Origin: Oreocharis arfaki
Taxonomy: Eukaryota; Chordata; Aves; Passeriformes; Paramythiidae
Reading direction: 5' to 3'
DNA length: 64,000 nt
Assembly: GCA_013398015.1 (NCBI GenBank)
Contig: VZRR01003431.1
Span: 140,475 to 204,474, forward strand
The notes under the pieces were generated by a model. It made no database searches, was not told the DNA's origin, and saw nothing but the letters and a program-made list of their open reading frames with translations. Positions 1-12,815 of this stretch are shown in pieces. The translations under genes were made by a program, and so were the position numbers. How positions within the stretch are numbered: position 1 is the stretch's first letter; the number at the start of each line of letters is the position of its first letter.

Positions 1-542
1 CTGAGTGCATAGTCCCATGGTATGAATCTAATTCCAAAAGACAGCTATTGTAAAAGGAAGTATATTTCTTTTATCCCAAATAAACTTTAACATTTATTAT
101 TTTCCCAATGAATAGACTAATATGCTTCTTAGAGAAAGACACACAGAACGTCCGTAACTCCAAACAACCTGCTAAAAATAATTTATAATAATGTAATAAA
201 GGACACTACCACTACGCAGATGCACAAATGCAAAATAAAATTGCATAAGCTACCTTAATTCCACCTCTACATTATTAGCCTCATATTCATGACATCATTT
301 CTTTAACACAGTTTTACTGCATTTGGTACTGTCCATTTCATAGCAGTCCTCAGGACAGAACAAAACTAGTGAATGGTATGGGCACAGCACACAGAGACTG
401 AGTAGGCAGACTGTAAGTAGAGACATATTTTATATTCCAGATAGAAGACTATTCCTATAAAAGCTGATGCATTTACTAAAACTTGTCACAAGTGTGAAAA
501 CTGCAAATAGGCACAGGATTGGAGCCTAAATAGCTATGATGC

Positions 543-640
543 GGTTTAAGGACACATTGCAGTGGTGGCCTTGGCAGTGCTGGGCTAACACTGGATTTGA
601 TGAACTTCGAGGCCCTTTTCAACCATAATGATTCTGTGAC
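543..640 (+). mobile_element. CR1 LINE, 3' end fragment
   Basis: The stretch reads as the end of an avian CR1 retrotransposon in the forward direction: GTGGTGGCCTTGGCAGTGCTGGG, then a diverged GGATTTGATGAACTTCGAGG, then CCTTTTCAACC and a terminal ATTCTGTGAC. Only the last ~100 bp of the element are present, as usual for 5'-truncated CR1 copies, so it has no coding capacity. Divergence from the familiar consensus is visible at several positions, so it is old. Recognition is from memory of the family, not an alignment. Confidence 0.85.
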
Positions 641-1327
641 ATAAAGAAGAAAAAGTAAAGAGGGGAATTTTTTTTGTTTTGTTGTTTTTCTGGGTTTTGG
701 GGTTTTTTTTTTGTATTTTTGGGGTTTTTCCCCCCTATTTCACAGGAGAAAAACGTGCACAGATCTTAGCATGTACCACAAAATCAGGGAAGTCTATGGG
801 GCAGGCAAGATTTGAACCCAGATATCTTTTCAGTTCCTTAGTCACAGGTCTGTTTTCTTGAGGTGTAAACTGATAATTGAAGCTTGGCATAAATCCATTA
901 CAAGACTGTACTCAGGAGCGTATTCAGCATTAGAAAGCCAACTAGAAATGGGTACACCTTAGAAATATCTCAAATCTCAAAAAAATCATTGTGAAAAAAG
1001 TCATTATCTTTCCAGGTATTATTACATAAAAACAGATTTTATTTTTTTAGGGGTCTGATGCAGCACAGAACATCTCAAAAATTAAAACAGCTATTCAACC
1101 ATCATTTTAAATCTCACTAAATATCAAATTGCTTCATCTTTAATTGGATACCTGCACCACAGCATAGCATTTTAACATTGAAAACCAAATCAGACAGCCC
1201 TGACTTAGCTTGCAACTCAGCTGTCTGTGCTGTACATGATGAATCACTCCCTATTTTGAGCAGCTTTGCACACATTGAAACTTGCATTCATAAATTCACA
1301 TTAGGCAGTTAATGGGACAGGATCAGG

Positions 1328-1341
1328 GTTGCTATGGCAAC
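1328..1341. promoter_or_regulatory. RFX-type X-box motif (GTTGCTATGGCAAC)
   Basis: The 14-mer is a near-palindrome with half-sites GTTGC and GCAAC around CTATG. It fits the known RFX family X-box (GTNRCC, short spacer, RGYAAC) at all but one position. RFX factors control ciliary and some immune genes. No promoter or exon is visible beside it, so it may be a distal element or a chance match. Confidence 0.35.
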
Positions 1342-4300
1342 AGTGTGATGTGCCCTATCACTTAAGTGAGAAAATGAACACTAGTAATTATCACCAAGCA
1401 AATGGTATTTTGTCTTTTGTATACCGTATCTTTTCAATGTTTTACTTTAGCTAATGAAAGGATTTATGATTTTCTACAAAGGTAAGATAAAAACCAGCCA
1501 ATGTATTACCTGATCTCATGCTAAAAGGGAGTCAGAATACGTCACCAAGCAAAGCTCACAGGACTTACGTATTTGCAAACAACATTGACAAGATTATAAT
1601 GACATTAGGAAACTACAGCTCTGAGTTCAACAGTAGGGTGCATCAGATGAAATTCACAAGGTGAACAAACACTGTCTCAATGATGCTTTCAATCTGAAAT
1701 CAAGATTACCTTCATGTCATGAAGCCCAAATAGTCATAAAGAACACACAACATTGACTTTTCTCATTAGGATTGCAATAGATATTCCGTATTGCAGCAAA
1801 ATACAGTCAAAACTCCTTTGTGCTTGCTTTCCCTTCTGAGAAGGTCAGACTCCCCTAATAACATCTCCCGTACTTAAAAGACAGATGCAAGCAGAATACA
1901 CCTGGACTGACATTCACAAATTAAATATTGCTAAAGCCAAAGTATTATCTGTGTTACGTTTCTTTTTGTTACACGCATAATCTAGAATCTGCACTACTTA
2001 TTTCAATATGCTAGGGAAAAAGATACATGTATGTTCACATTTAAAGTCTCCACCTCCCACCATTGATCTGACTCCCCTTTAACCTCTAGGAGTCTGAAGA
2101 CATGGTCTTTCACTCACTTTCAACATATCAGTAGATAATTTGAAACTGTCCCTATTTTCATGGCTGTTGAGTACAGCAGCTCCTATTTTTATCTTAAATA
2201 GCCTGAAAGAACAGACTGATTCTCTGAAACTGCCAGTGACCAATATGTCTCAGAGTTTAAATAAGCATAGTGGTATAACCTGCCTTCTGTCTGGCAGAAA
2301 ATTCAGGTATGATTATTCAAAGAATTTTTTAAGGGCCTATAATCAAAGTACTCAAAACTGAAACATACAGCATATCTTTAAAGTTCTGAATCTGTATGAT
2401 TATCTGATAAACTTCCTTATTCTGATGAGCTTAGAGGTGGTAATGAGGCATGAATCCAAAGACAGACATTTAAAGTTGAGACTTAGTGCAGTCCTGACCT
2501 AACTTCATAGTCACTGCTACACCAAGAGGTAGATCTGCCTCTGACAGGTGTGAAAGATCATAAAGTGTACATGGAATTGTTTTTCTACCTTTACAGACTC
2601 CCAGACTCTTAAAACAGTCCCAAAAGACTGAATTAAGAATTCCTGTCCCACAGTAACATCAGCATTCCATAAAATGTAGACAAAGCTCAGCAGAGCCTGC
2701 AGAAACAAGGAAAATGCTTGAGTGATACGCAATATGAAAACGAGTAAGAGAGCATGATGCTACCACAGAACGAGTAAGTCTGCTATGTCCAACACTGTGA
2801 AATAACTGTTAGAAAGTTGTTCATCAGTGATTTTAGTGCACTATATATTATTATATACACTATTTATATTTTTTCATAAAATAGTAAGCTTCTAGATAGC
2901 ATAAAATGCATATGTTTATAAGTGTGGGGTAAGGGAAAATTAGAAAATAATTTTATTGTCTGTATCTTCAGAGTCTGGAGAAAAGCAAAAAAACAACAAC
3001 CAAACAAATCAGAAACATGAACAGGGAGTCAGAGATTATCACATTTCCCAACTTTTCACAATATCCAGTTTACTGAACATTCCTATCAAGCTGCATTCTG
3101 TACATATACATCTGTGTACTCAAAGAGGATTTTCCATTTAACCAGGACTTGCTGGGTTTATTAAGTAGAGCAGCTGTTCTTTTTCTCTCACCCAAAATTT
3201 TTATCTTCAGGCTTGCAGGAAATATTTTTCTTCAGATTTTTAAGCAAAATAATGTAATTTGCAGTTCTAAAGCTGGCTGGGGAGTTAAGGAGATTTAAGA
3301 ACTACATTTCAGATCAGTAATCTCTATTATGTGACCTTGTGATCAGTGGAATTTTCTAGCCCAGACTGCAATTCCCATGATGTCAGTAGAGGCACAGCTT
3401 TGACTCCAAACACTCTTCATTGCAGACTTCTTCCTCAGGCAAATTATAATAGTTGGTTGCTATTCTTCTGTGTATTTAATGATAAAACCACAGCCACTCA
3501 AAAAGGCAGATGATATGAGTTGAATTCTAATGTAGAACATAAGCAATGTTTTGTAGATGAGAAAGAAATAAATTAAAATAAATTGTGGAGCCCCCTGTTT
3601 CTACCTCAGTGTAATCACCTCTCAATGCAGAGCTATATACTATACTTCACCCCTTTCATAAACCTAAAGGTAGCTTTGTCTCAGTACATTTACAAGAAAT
3701 GGCAAAACTATTATATTCTGATCTTTCAGAGAGGTAACATTCCCATTTACTGCTCTGAAACCAATGGTCTTAAATTAGCTACTGATTTGTATAGTCTTTA
3801 TGCTGTCCTGAGTCCAACACATGACCAATGGTAAAGCACACAACTGAAGGAGTTTTTTTTCTCTAATTTACAAATACATGTATTTCTCACATAAATGGTT
3901 TTACTAAATCACAGAACAAGTCCAAATATTTACCAGAGTTTCACCAAAAGCACAATTACTCACACATGATTTATAAAATCCCTCTTCATAGTGACCTCCC
4001 AAAACTTATTCCCAAACCAAACAGCCCAGCTGGGAGATACCTTCTATTACACTTTTGAGAAATTACTATACAGCTGTTATCTATCAAATCCTGACAATCT
4101 GCATAAAATAAATTATCTAAACACTTACTTTAAGAGAAAAATCACTGATAGCAATCTTACTGTTAAACACAGGGACATATATTTATTTACACAGGGAAAT
4201 GTTTTTATACATCATTTTCTGCTGCTCATAAATTGTGAGCAGACAATTTAAGAACTAACTTTCTTCATAAATCTTCATTAAAGATTGTATTTAAAAAATG

Positions 4301-5992
4301 AAAAAAATCTCCATTTAAAGAGCACAGTTGGCTAGGAAATGATGGTATAGTTATAAATAAAAATTATTAATCAACTGTCACTTGAGAGTATTCTGACCAA
4401 ATTTACTGTCAGTGTCACAGATAAATTTTGGTGCATTTTATTTCTTTGAACATGAATTGTACTGTGAAAAAAAAAGAATTATGCACAATGGTCAGAACTT
4501 CATCTACAGTCAGAAGTGGGAGAAAGAAGATCTCTGAAAACAGATTAGTGTCTGTGTAATCTCAAAATTCCCTTTTTCATATAGCCACTGATACTTGTAA
4601 AAATTCAGCGTGAACTTACAGCTTTGTACTAGAAGGGTTTACATCAAACCAGATATGGTCTGTCCTTCCACAGCTAGCATAAATCAAATGGACTCCCCAC
4701 CCTCTCCTCACGCTGATTTAAAACAAAAACAATGCATGCCCATGTCTAATCTAAAGTGCCATCTTTAGATGATCTCAGACTATGCAGGTAAATATCGATT
4801 CATAAGTGATATTTTCTTTGATTTCTTCATATCTAGATCAAATATTTTAAACTGATCAGCTGTTCTGATGTTCTAAAAAACCCTTTTGTTTGTTTGGTTG
4901 GTTTTTTTGTTGGTTTTTTTGGTTTTGTTTTTTTTTTGCATTTCACCTCAACTGGGCTTGAATCAGGGCTTACTTAAGCCATATGTCTGAAAACAAGGCA
5001 TTTGTAATCAAAACCAAAGAACATTAAGTCCTCACTTTCTCAGCAGTTCTAAAACTAGGACACACTGACAAGTGTCCAGATCCTCCCCCATAATTTCTTC
5101 TAGGCTAACAGAAGCACTCACCTCTAAAGATGATGTAAGTGTCTATTTAAAAGCCAAAAGCACAGAGGGTTGTAGAGGAACTACCACCATTCAGGGACAA
5201 CTGGGTTTTGATCTTTAGGGTAGTGTAAAGGGAAACGTATTTCTGCTGACAAGATTTTGTTGTACTCAAACGGGCTTAAAAAGTTAGCAGAAACACACCC
5301 TATCTTCTACCAAATTGTCTCTCCCTTGGCAGAAACTGGATAGTATTAGTACAGGGAGCAAGCACATATTATTTTCTAGTGCAAATTTTATTGAATCTAC
5401 CCCTCTGTGTCTTTTTTTTTTTTCCTGAAGTTTAAACCATTAGGCAATATCAAGCAACATGGACAATTTTTAAATCCATCACTAGGATTTTGACAGGAAC
5501 AAAGTTTACATCAATGCAAACACTTCTGAAAATCCCATGTCCATATGATATTATATCTTGAATCCTGAGAAAAGCCAACGAAATCACTAAATGAGCAACT
5601 CTAAAAGCACTTACTCTCATGTTTTACGTAAACATCATGAACAGTTCTGTGCCAAATACATGTTATCTTGCCACAACATTAGATGTTTGCAACAGACACA
5701 GTTGACATCTTTACACACCCACATGTACTTTCACTTACGTAAAAAACAAAAACTCAATGGGTTTAAGTAAGAGTACTTATCATAGCTACAAACAGAGAAA
5801 TGTGCATAAATCAAGCATATGCCCACAGCATACCTATGTTCCAACAAGTGCATATTATGAAAATTAAACCTCTTTAAATACTAAGAGAAAGTTAACTACT
5901 ATCAGTAGAGAGACTGAAGGGCAGAAAGTGCAAAAAGAAATATCTACTGCTGTGTGAGAGTCAATGAAACTTCAGAAGAGAAGGAAATAACT

Positions 5993-6031
5993 TGTTATGA
6001 TAATGATACCCTTGATATCATTATCATAACA
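5993..6031. repeat. perfect 16-bp inverted repeat, 7-nt loop
   Basis: The left arm (TGTTATGATAATGATA, 5993-6008) and the right arm (TATCATTATCATAACA, 6016-6031) are exact reverse complements around CCCTTGA. The next base pair outward fails. It could extrude as a cruciform or fold as an RNA hairpin. There is no U-tract or known small-RNA sequence to assign a role. Confidence 0.9.
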
Positions 6032-6995
6032 TGCAAATCAAGATGCAATAAGAGTTGAAGCTGACACATGCACACAACTTTAAAAAATTCTACTAAATAC
6101 CATATTTCATAGAGCACAAACAATATGATGAACAAAACCAAAAGCAAAATGACAGTTTTTCTAATGTAGAAGCAAATATCTGCACTGATTCTCTGCATCC
6201 TAGAGGCTCCCTAAAAATTTTGAAACTACCCCACCATACCTGCATTTCACTTTCATAATCAAAGATAAGTATGAGAGGGAGAAAAAAAAAGCCTCATGAG
6301 ATCAAGAGGTCAGCTGCAAAGCTATGTAAGCTCTTACAGTTTCTCATTTGTACACCATGCATAGAAAAAGATAAATGAAGTAACAAGCTGAAGAGTTACA
6401 TTTTCAGCCTTTCCTTGTATTCAGTGAAGGAGGTTATTTGTTTGAGGGACATGGTCCTCCTCTGTAAGAATACATAAAACCCATACATGCTATGCATTTG
6501 GTTCTTGTCAAGGAGACTGTTGTGTGAAAACATGGGGTCATTTCAAAACGAGACTAACTGCATTTAAGCAGAAAAGTAAACATTAGCTACAAATAGCACA
6601 GCACCTCACTCTTCAAAAGAGAGTAAGATGTTGCTTGCCTTAAAATGCTGCCTTTGAAACAGTAAGCCCACTAATATTGTCAAAACGTCTAAACAAAGAA
6701 GAATGGAAACAGCAAGTGTTACAGAAGAAAGCGCCTACAAAAGTAAAAGTCATGGCCTTGAAGAATAAGAGATTTTTAAGAGGGACAGTTGATTCACCAA
6801 GGATGCAAGTGCTCAGATAAAACTAACATTTGGAGGGCTTTGTTAGGTAAAAAAAAAGTGCCCTATTATTCTCCCCCCCTATCCCCCATTGGGATTAAAC
6901 AATTCCTTGCTCTGAGAAAGTTGTCCCCGAATGTATACAGAGCAGAGGACCTTTCAGCCCTGTTTCAAGGATGTTTAGGAGCAAAAGGTTGAGCA

Positions 6996-7031
6996 GGGGA
7001 CAATAAAGGGGAGGCAGAGGGGGGACGGGGG
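6996..7031 (+). other. G-quadruplex-forming motif
   Basis: Four guanine runs (GGGG, GGGG, GGGGGG, GGGGG) are separated by loops of 8, 7 and 2 nt inside an otherwise AT-rich neighbourhood. The pattern meets a relaxed quadruplex rule on the plus strand. Function is unknown. Confidence 0.5.
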
Positions 7032-10000
7032 ACAGAGAAACAGAACTGAGTACGCAGACTGGGATCTCTGGAGACTTGACTCCAAATAAAGTGCAAGATC
7101 AACGCCTTCCTCTGAAACCAACTGCTGTAGCAGGAGAGGCAGGAAGTGCACCTTAGATTTCCTGCCTTCAGCTAGGATAGAGAGCATCTGTCCTGAAGCT
7201 CTGGCTCAGAGCTGAGTGTCTGCCTTGCTGCTGGAGCAGACATGGGGGAGCAGCACTACCTCATCTGCCTGAAATGGAACCTTTGCACTAAAAATCTTCC
7301 CTGTAAAAGTTTTACACAGAACTCCCTGATTAATAATTCTGGAAATGCTGCATTTCTGCACTGTCCATATCTGATTCAGCACAGTGGATCTGCAGCCCAG
7401 TCTAGAAAGCCTTTCCAAGGCACTTTTGCATTTGCCTCTACCTTACTGCTGCTTCTGAAATATGAAAAGGTGAGGCACTCAGATGCGTTATAGTAGATGG
7501 AGAAGGAAAAAACTAGAGAGAATATAGGCAGTCCTGGACTACAAGACACTTTGCGCAAAGTCTAGAGTGCCCCAGCACTGACACGAACAACTTTGCCGGT
7601 TATAGCCGTGACTGTAAATCTAGAATGGGCCACTCTACCCCAACACTACTACAGAGCATTGCACCAATGTATGCAGTTTCCACAGTAAGCCTTAGAATAA
7701 GTCTTTAGTTACTTGTGTTCATTAAAGGACAGTAATACTGACAGAGGAAGGACCTGTACTGTTACTTTGATACTTCTCTGTTACTTTCCTTTTAATCCAG
7801 AATTGCATTATAAATAAAGTACGCAAAAATAGAGTTGGTGCAAAGCACCTTTCTCTCCTACACAGAAAAACCTCAGTATTGGGGGTGTTGGGTGGATTGT
7901 GAGGTGGAAGAAGACTGGACTGGTTTGCTTCTATCACACACTATTCCCATTTTAGGTGCTCTTCTTCCACTCATCTACCAGAGATTGCCATGTTTCATTG
8001 CCTCTGAATACAGCCCCAAATATCTGTAGCTCCATACTTGGGTTTGCCTGTCCCTGGTGCCTCATACAGGAAAGCCAAATGTGGGGCAGAGATATTGATA
8101 CTGAATGGTTATCAAAAGATGGATGCACACTTCAGACAACGTCTGATATAAGAGCTTTTAGCTCCCCTCAGCACTAGACAGGAGTGCCAACATACGACTT
8201 AAGTGCACAAGAAGAACCAAGCTCTGCAAGTATATTCTCAGTATAGCAGAACCTATTGCATTGACACAGTCTACTATGAGGGATATCTTATTTCACAGGT
8301 AAATCACCCAGGAGATTCTGAAATACCTAAAACATAAAATATTCAGACTGTGCAAACATAAGCGAACATCTTTAATACTCTTTAGTGTCCTAAATGAACC
8401 CCATGCTTTCTGACCCTGTAGAAATGAGGATGCTGGAGAACAATAGGGTAGTTTGAGAGAACTAGATCTAATTAAAAAGACAAAGGGGAGTCCTTATATG
8501 AAAATATCCCAAAGTTACTAGAACATAAATTAGTTAAGAAATCTGATCCTTATGCAGGAGCAATGAAAGCTTTCCATACAACTTTAAAATGTACTCATAC
8601 CATTAGAAGCAGTTACATCAGTAGGTATAAAACATAACCCTGCAATTCAGGCACTCTATGCTTCTCCATATGGCAGCAGGATATGACCAGCTGTCTCAGA
8701 AGTCTCAGGAAATGGATATATTTAAAAAAAAAATTAATATCCCCACATTCCCATATCATTAAAAATATGTTCATAGTCTTTAGCCTCAGACTACTTAATG
8801 CTAACTATTACCATTATCAATAAATTTGTTCACAAGATCATTTGTCAAAGGCCATAATGAAAAAAACAGTACCTATGAAACATCTGTTAAAAATTTCTTC
8901 AGAAAGCTGTTGCCAGTTTGAGAATCCTTCACAGTCCTAGTATAACTCTACATCTTCTTTAAAAAATAGAATAGAAATATTTTTAACTTTTTACACACAC
9001 GATTAATTTATTTAAAACACAGAAACATTGTGAACTACTAGAAGAAATTCCAACATAGCATTCAAATAAAATTACAATTAAACCCTTTATAACTAAAGGT
9101 AATTGCTTTGCAACAACTGAAATTAAATCATTTTAAGTTATTTGCATTAAAAAAAAAATCAATAGAAGCCTTGGGAAATAGAGCACAAAAAGTAGTACAG
9201 GAGATAAAATAATCCTTTTATGTTCTGATTAAGGGTTTGTGAATAATGAGGTATTTGTAAGGCACATACAACAGCAATCCATATTCATAATATTTTAAAA
9301 AGTGTGAAAACAGCAAAAAATTCTTATGTTTGTTTTTGGTTGCTGGTTTCTTGTTTTGTTTTTTTAATAAACCAGAGATTTTTGAGGTTTACATACAGAC
9401 AGAATGGCATATTTGTATGTGAATCCCTGAAAATTCTTTCCTCAAGCTACAAACTCCAGACATAAATTGTAAAGGACACATCAGCCTCCCTGAGCCTTGG
9501 GAACAGCAATCAGTCTGTCAATGGCAAATAGGAATGACTTGACGAATATAAAATATCTTTCAGTTGAAAGATTTTTTTCACTCTTTGGAAAATACTTGTC
9601 AATAGTAATCCATTTCAGTCTCTCCTGATGAAGAATACAAAACTAATTTGATTAACCAACAAACTAATTACTTGGACTTCAATTCTTAATAATGATTTTG
9701 TTACAGAATTGGGTCGTATCTGTGGGCTTTATTACTCAGAGAGGTAAATTCAGATACAATGCATCTGTTCTCTAGACCAGGCCATGATCTAGAGAATTGT
9801 TACAGTAAGACTTGAATAGCTGTGAATTTCTCATCTGGAAGAAAAGAATTAGAGTCTAAATATCCAAAATGTCAGTAATAAGAAGCAGAATGGGTGTCTG
9901 CCACAACCAGCACATGTGGGGCAGGTGGGGAAAATATATAAGGTTTTGATGAATTTATGTGAGTGGCTAAAAACCAGAGACCAGAAATTTTCACTTTGAT

Positions 10001-11476
10001 ATGACACTACTAGAAAGAGGACTCATACCTAGCAAAAAAAACCTGCCTTGAATTTATCTTGGGAAGTGATTTTTGTCTATAGCAGGACCTACTTTATCGA
10101 ATTGATGACATAACATTGGAGCTAACCTGAGAAAAATTCCTACTTGGATCATCTGGGTCAAAACAATGCTGTCACAGAGCAGTTATAACAGACGAATACT
10201 ATCATCACATGTGTCTTGGAATAAGGCAGGGAGAAAAATAACACAGGTTCAAAGGTTGTTCTCTGTGAGACTAGAAAGCTGGAATTGAGGCCGACACTAC
10301 AGAAATATCTGGCAGATAACACTGTATTTCTTCTTTGATTATTTTAATATTGTACTGTAAAAAACACAGCCATTTTGGCTTTCACATCAAAAGTTTTCGA
10401 GGGCAAAGCCAGAATTGCTTTAATGAAAGTAAAAAAAGTAATCTCAGTGGTTAATTTCTTTCAAGATTCTGTGAAACAGTAGTCATTTTGTTTAAAATGT
10501 TTTCAGCAACAGCAGCTCTGTCCACCGATGTGAAAAGCATGATTTATACACCTCTGTCTTCTGGATACTGAGGATCAGTGGAAAATGTACATACGCAGAA
10601 AAATATATGTGGCAATAAGAGGCAACTGCAAGCAACATCATGAGAAATAATCAATTTATACTCTTGGTTCTGACAGCTGGAGAAGGCCAGAAGGTACTTT
10701 ATTGTCATATGTCAAGAAATTATAAAAATTACTTATGATGAAATGAGGAAAATTCCAGGTGCAGATTCCATTACAAAACACTGAGGAGGTACTTGTATTG
10801 ATTTAACAGCTGATGGACGAAGCACTGGGGTAAGGAATTCAGTTTTATCCAGATAAGAAGGGTTTGGGTTCTTTCTCCTTTTGGTTGTAGTTCAGACAGC
10901 CTAATCATACCCCTTCCACACTACTAGTGTTTATGGCTCTTAACTGTCATCACCAGGACAAAGATGTAGCTCTTAAAACTGGCTGCTCCCACACATTACT
11001 TTCTCTTTAACTGGTGCTCTGCCTCTGCGACAGAAATTCCCCATCTACTTTATTACACTAGCTCCACTATGCACAGTTAGCTTCTCACAGACAAGTCGCT
11101 TTTCCTCATCATTAATAAACGCTGCTCCTGGGTTTACATTACCAGTCCACAAGTGCATATGATGGGACCCTGACCTTGCCAAGAGAGGCAATGCTTTAAG
11201 CTGGACAATGGGTAGGAGGGAGATCAGAGAGGGCTGCATGGGAACACTGGTTCTTTAAGCCATGACTGCATATGACATCAGCATTCCCAAGATGCTTCAC
11301 AAAGAGCTGGATCTTGTTTTCTATGGCATCACTTGTCTTCCCTTATGGTCGTCTTCATTTAACATTTTTCTGCGATGAGACTGAACATGCATCCTTAGTG
11401 CCTGTGACTGACTTCCTCAGCTCTCGGTGCTCATATTCTCTGCAATCACAACATCCTGTTCTTTGCCCCCCCCCCA

Positions 11477-11477
11477 N
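11477..11477. other. undetermined base after a C homopolymer
   Basis: A single N follows a run of ten C and one A. This is likely a sequencing or consensus problem at a homopolymer. Any ORF crossing it is unreliable. Confidence 0.9.
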
Positions 11478-11848
11478 TCTTCCTTCGGGATGACACTAAT
11501 ACATTGTCATGATTCTGGAAAAGGCCCTGGGGGAAGTTCTTGTCAGATCAAATGGTAGTGATCAAAGTTATTTAAAAAGTAAAATAAAACAGGAGTCCAA
11601 ACCAAAAAGGGAAAAGCCCTTCTGTACAAAGGAAGCCCTTGGAATAGTTAGGGGGGTGAGGGAGAAGCCTCTGTTCAGAGCCTCATCTTCATATGTCACA
11701 TACAGAACTCTTCTGTGTTTGTTTCTCATTTTGCATGTCTGGCAATAGGATGGAAAAGGACCCTTGAGGGGAAATGAGCACTTCATTCTGTTCTGAAGAT
11801 ATATACATGTATTGATGGCCCTGTCTTTATATAGAAAATATTTCAGGA

Positions 11849-11921
11849 GGGGGGGGTGTTGTGGGTTTTTTGATGGGGGTGGATTTGATGGGTTTTTTGT
11901 GGGATTTGTTTGGGGTTTTTT
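11849..11921 (+). repeat. G/T-rich low-complexity tract
   Basis: An eight-G run is followed by alternating GGG-GGGGG and T6 blocks. The apparent glycine/phenylalanine-rich peptide it encodes is a by-product of the composition. It lies just before the CR1 fragment that begins at 11985. Confidence 0.7.
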
Positions 11922-11984
11922 CCCTTAATTGTGAGACCAGGACGCAGCTGTTCCATTTGTTCCATAAAGTGCCCCCTCTGGATA

Positions 11985-12815
11985 ATCACAGAATAATACT
12001 GGCTGAAAGAGACCTCAAGAGAGCTCTACTCCAATCTCTTCCAAGTAAAGTCTGCTAGGGTCAGCTTGCTCAAGGCTATTCCCAGATGGAAAATCTCCAA
12101 GGACTGTCTGCACAGTCCAGGCAGTTGCCATCTCTTCCAGTACTTGTACTGTCCTCAGGGTGAAAAACCTTTTCCTTTCAGTATAGCTCCTCTTTTTTCA
12201 ATTCACTCCTGTTGAACATGCTGGGAGAACAAGAGACAAAGAGCCTGGTACCACTCCATTGACGACCTCCTGGCAGGAGCTGACAGACTGCTGTCAAGTC
12301 ATCCCTTCTCCAGACTTCAGCCAAGGAGCCCCAGCTCCTCGCCTTCTCATCACAGGTAGCACTCTGCTGAACTCCCTACAGCACATTGATACCCTTCTTG
12401 TTCAGAGGGGCCCCAAACTATCAGGAGTTTAGATGGGTTATAAGAAATGCTGAGTAAAGGGGATCATCACTTCACTTGAGCTTTTGTTCGCACAGCTGAG
12501 GAAGTTGTTGCTGCCTTTGCTGTCAGGCAGGTACTGCTGTCCCATGCTTGCCTTTCTACCTGCCACAGCCCCAGTACTTCTCCCACAGAGCTGCCCTACA
12601 GACTGGCAGACCTCAGCCGGTAACTTTGTGAGGAATTGTTCTTTCCCAGGAGCAAGACTCCCAAGAGCAGCACTTTGTTCCCTCCTCCAAGTCATAGATT
12701 AAGATATTGAACACAACCAGAACAGAACCCTGCAGTACTTCTCTCGCTACCAGCCTCCAAGCAAAGTATGACCCATTAAAATCACTCTCTGGGCCCTATG
12801 ATCCAAACCACATCG
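11985..12815 (-). mobile_element. CR1 LINE, long 3' fragment
   Basis: Read on the minus strand this is the 3' portion of a CR1 element. On the plus strand it begins with ATCACAGAATAATACTGGCTG (terminal repeat plus the GGTTGGAA-type block). It continues through CTCAGGGTGAAAAACCTTTTCC, the CTTCTCCAGACTTCAGCCAAGGAGCCCCAGCTC-type block and the GCTGTCAGGCAGGT block, and ends near AAGTCATAGATTAAGATATTGAACA...CTCTCTGGGCC. It is heavily diverged, with many substitutions, and no long ORF survives. The far boundary is approximate. It is the longest CR1 copy in the window. Confidence 0.85.

Larger units (their letters stand above)
643..11984. other. unique AT-rich non-coding stretch
   Basis: I see no recognisable gene here. 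It holds T/G low-complexity tracts (about 684-738 and 4887-4938), an X-box, a 16-bp-stem hairpin, a G-rich block near 7.0 kb and a second G/T tract at 11849-11921. ORFs of 60-85 codons occur on both strands but show no motif and no codon regularity, and I treat them as chance. A 21-nt block at 5122-5142 (minus) is flanked by splice-like sites but is too short to support alone. The segment about 11.5-11.8 kb is unidentified. Confidence 0.6.

Noticed and set aside
5122..5142. 21-nt minus-strand microexon-like block with good flanking sites
   Set aside because: Too short for the open frame to carry weight. Chance splice pairs of this size are common.
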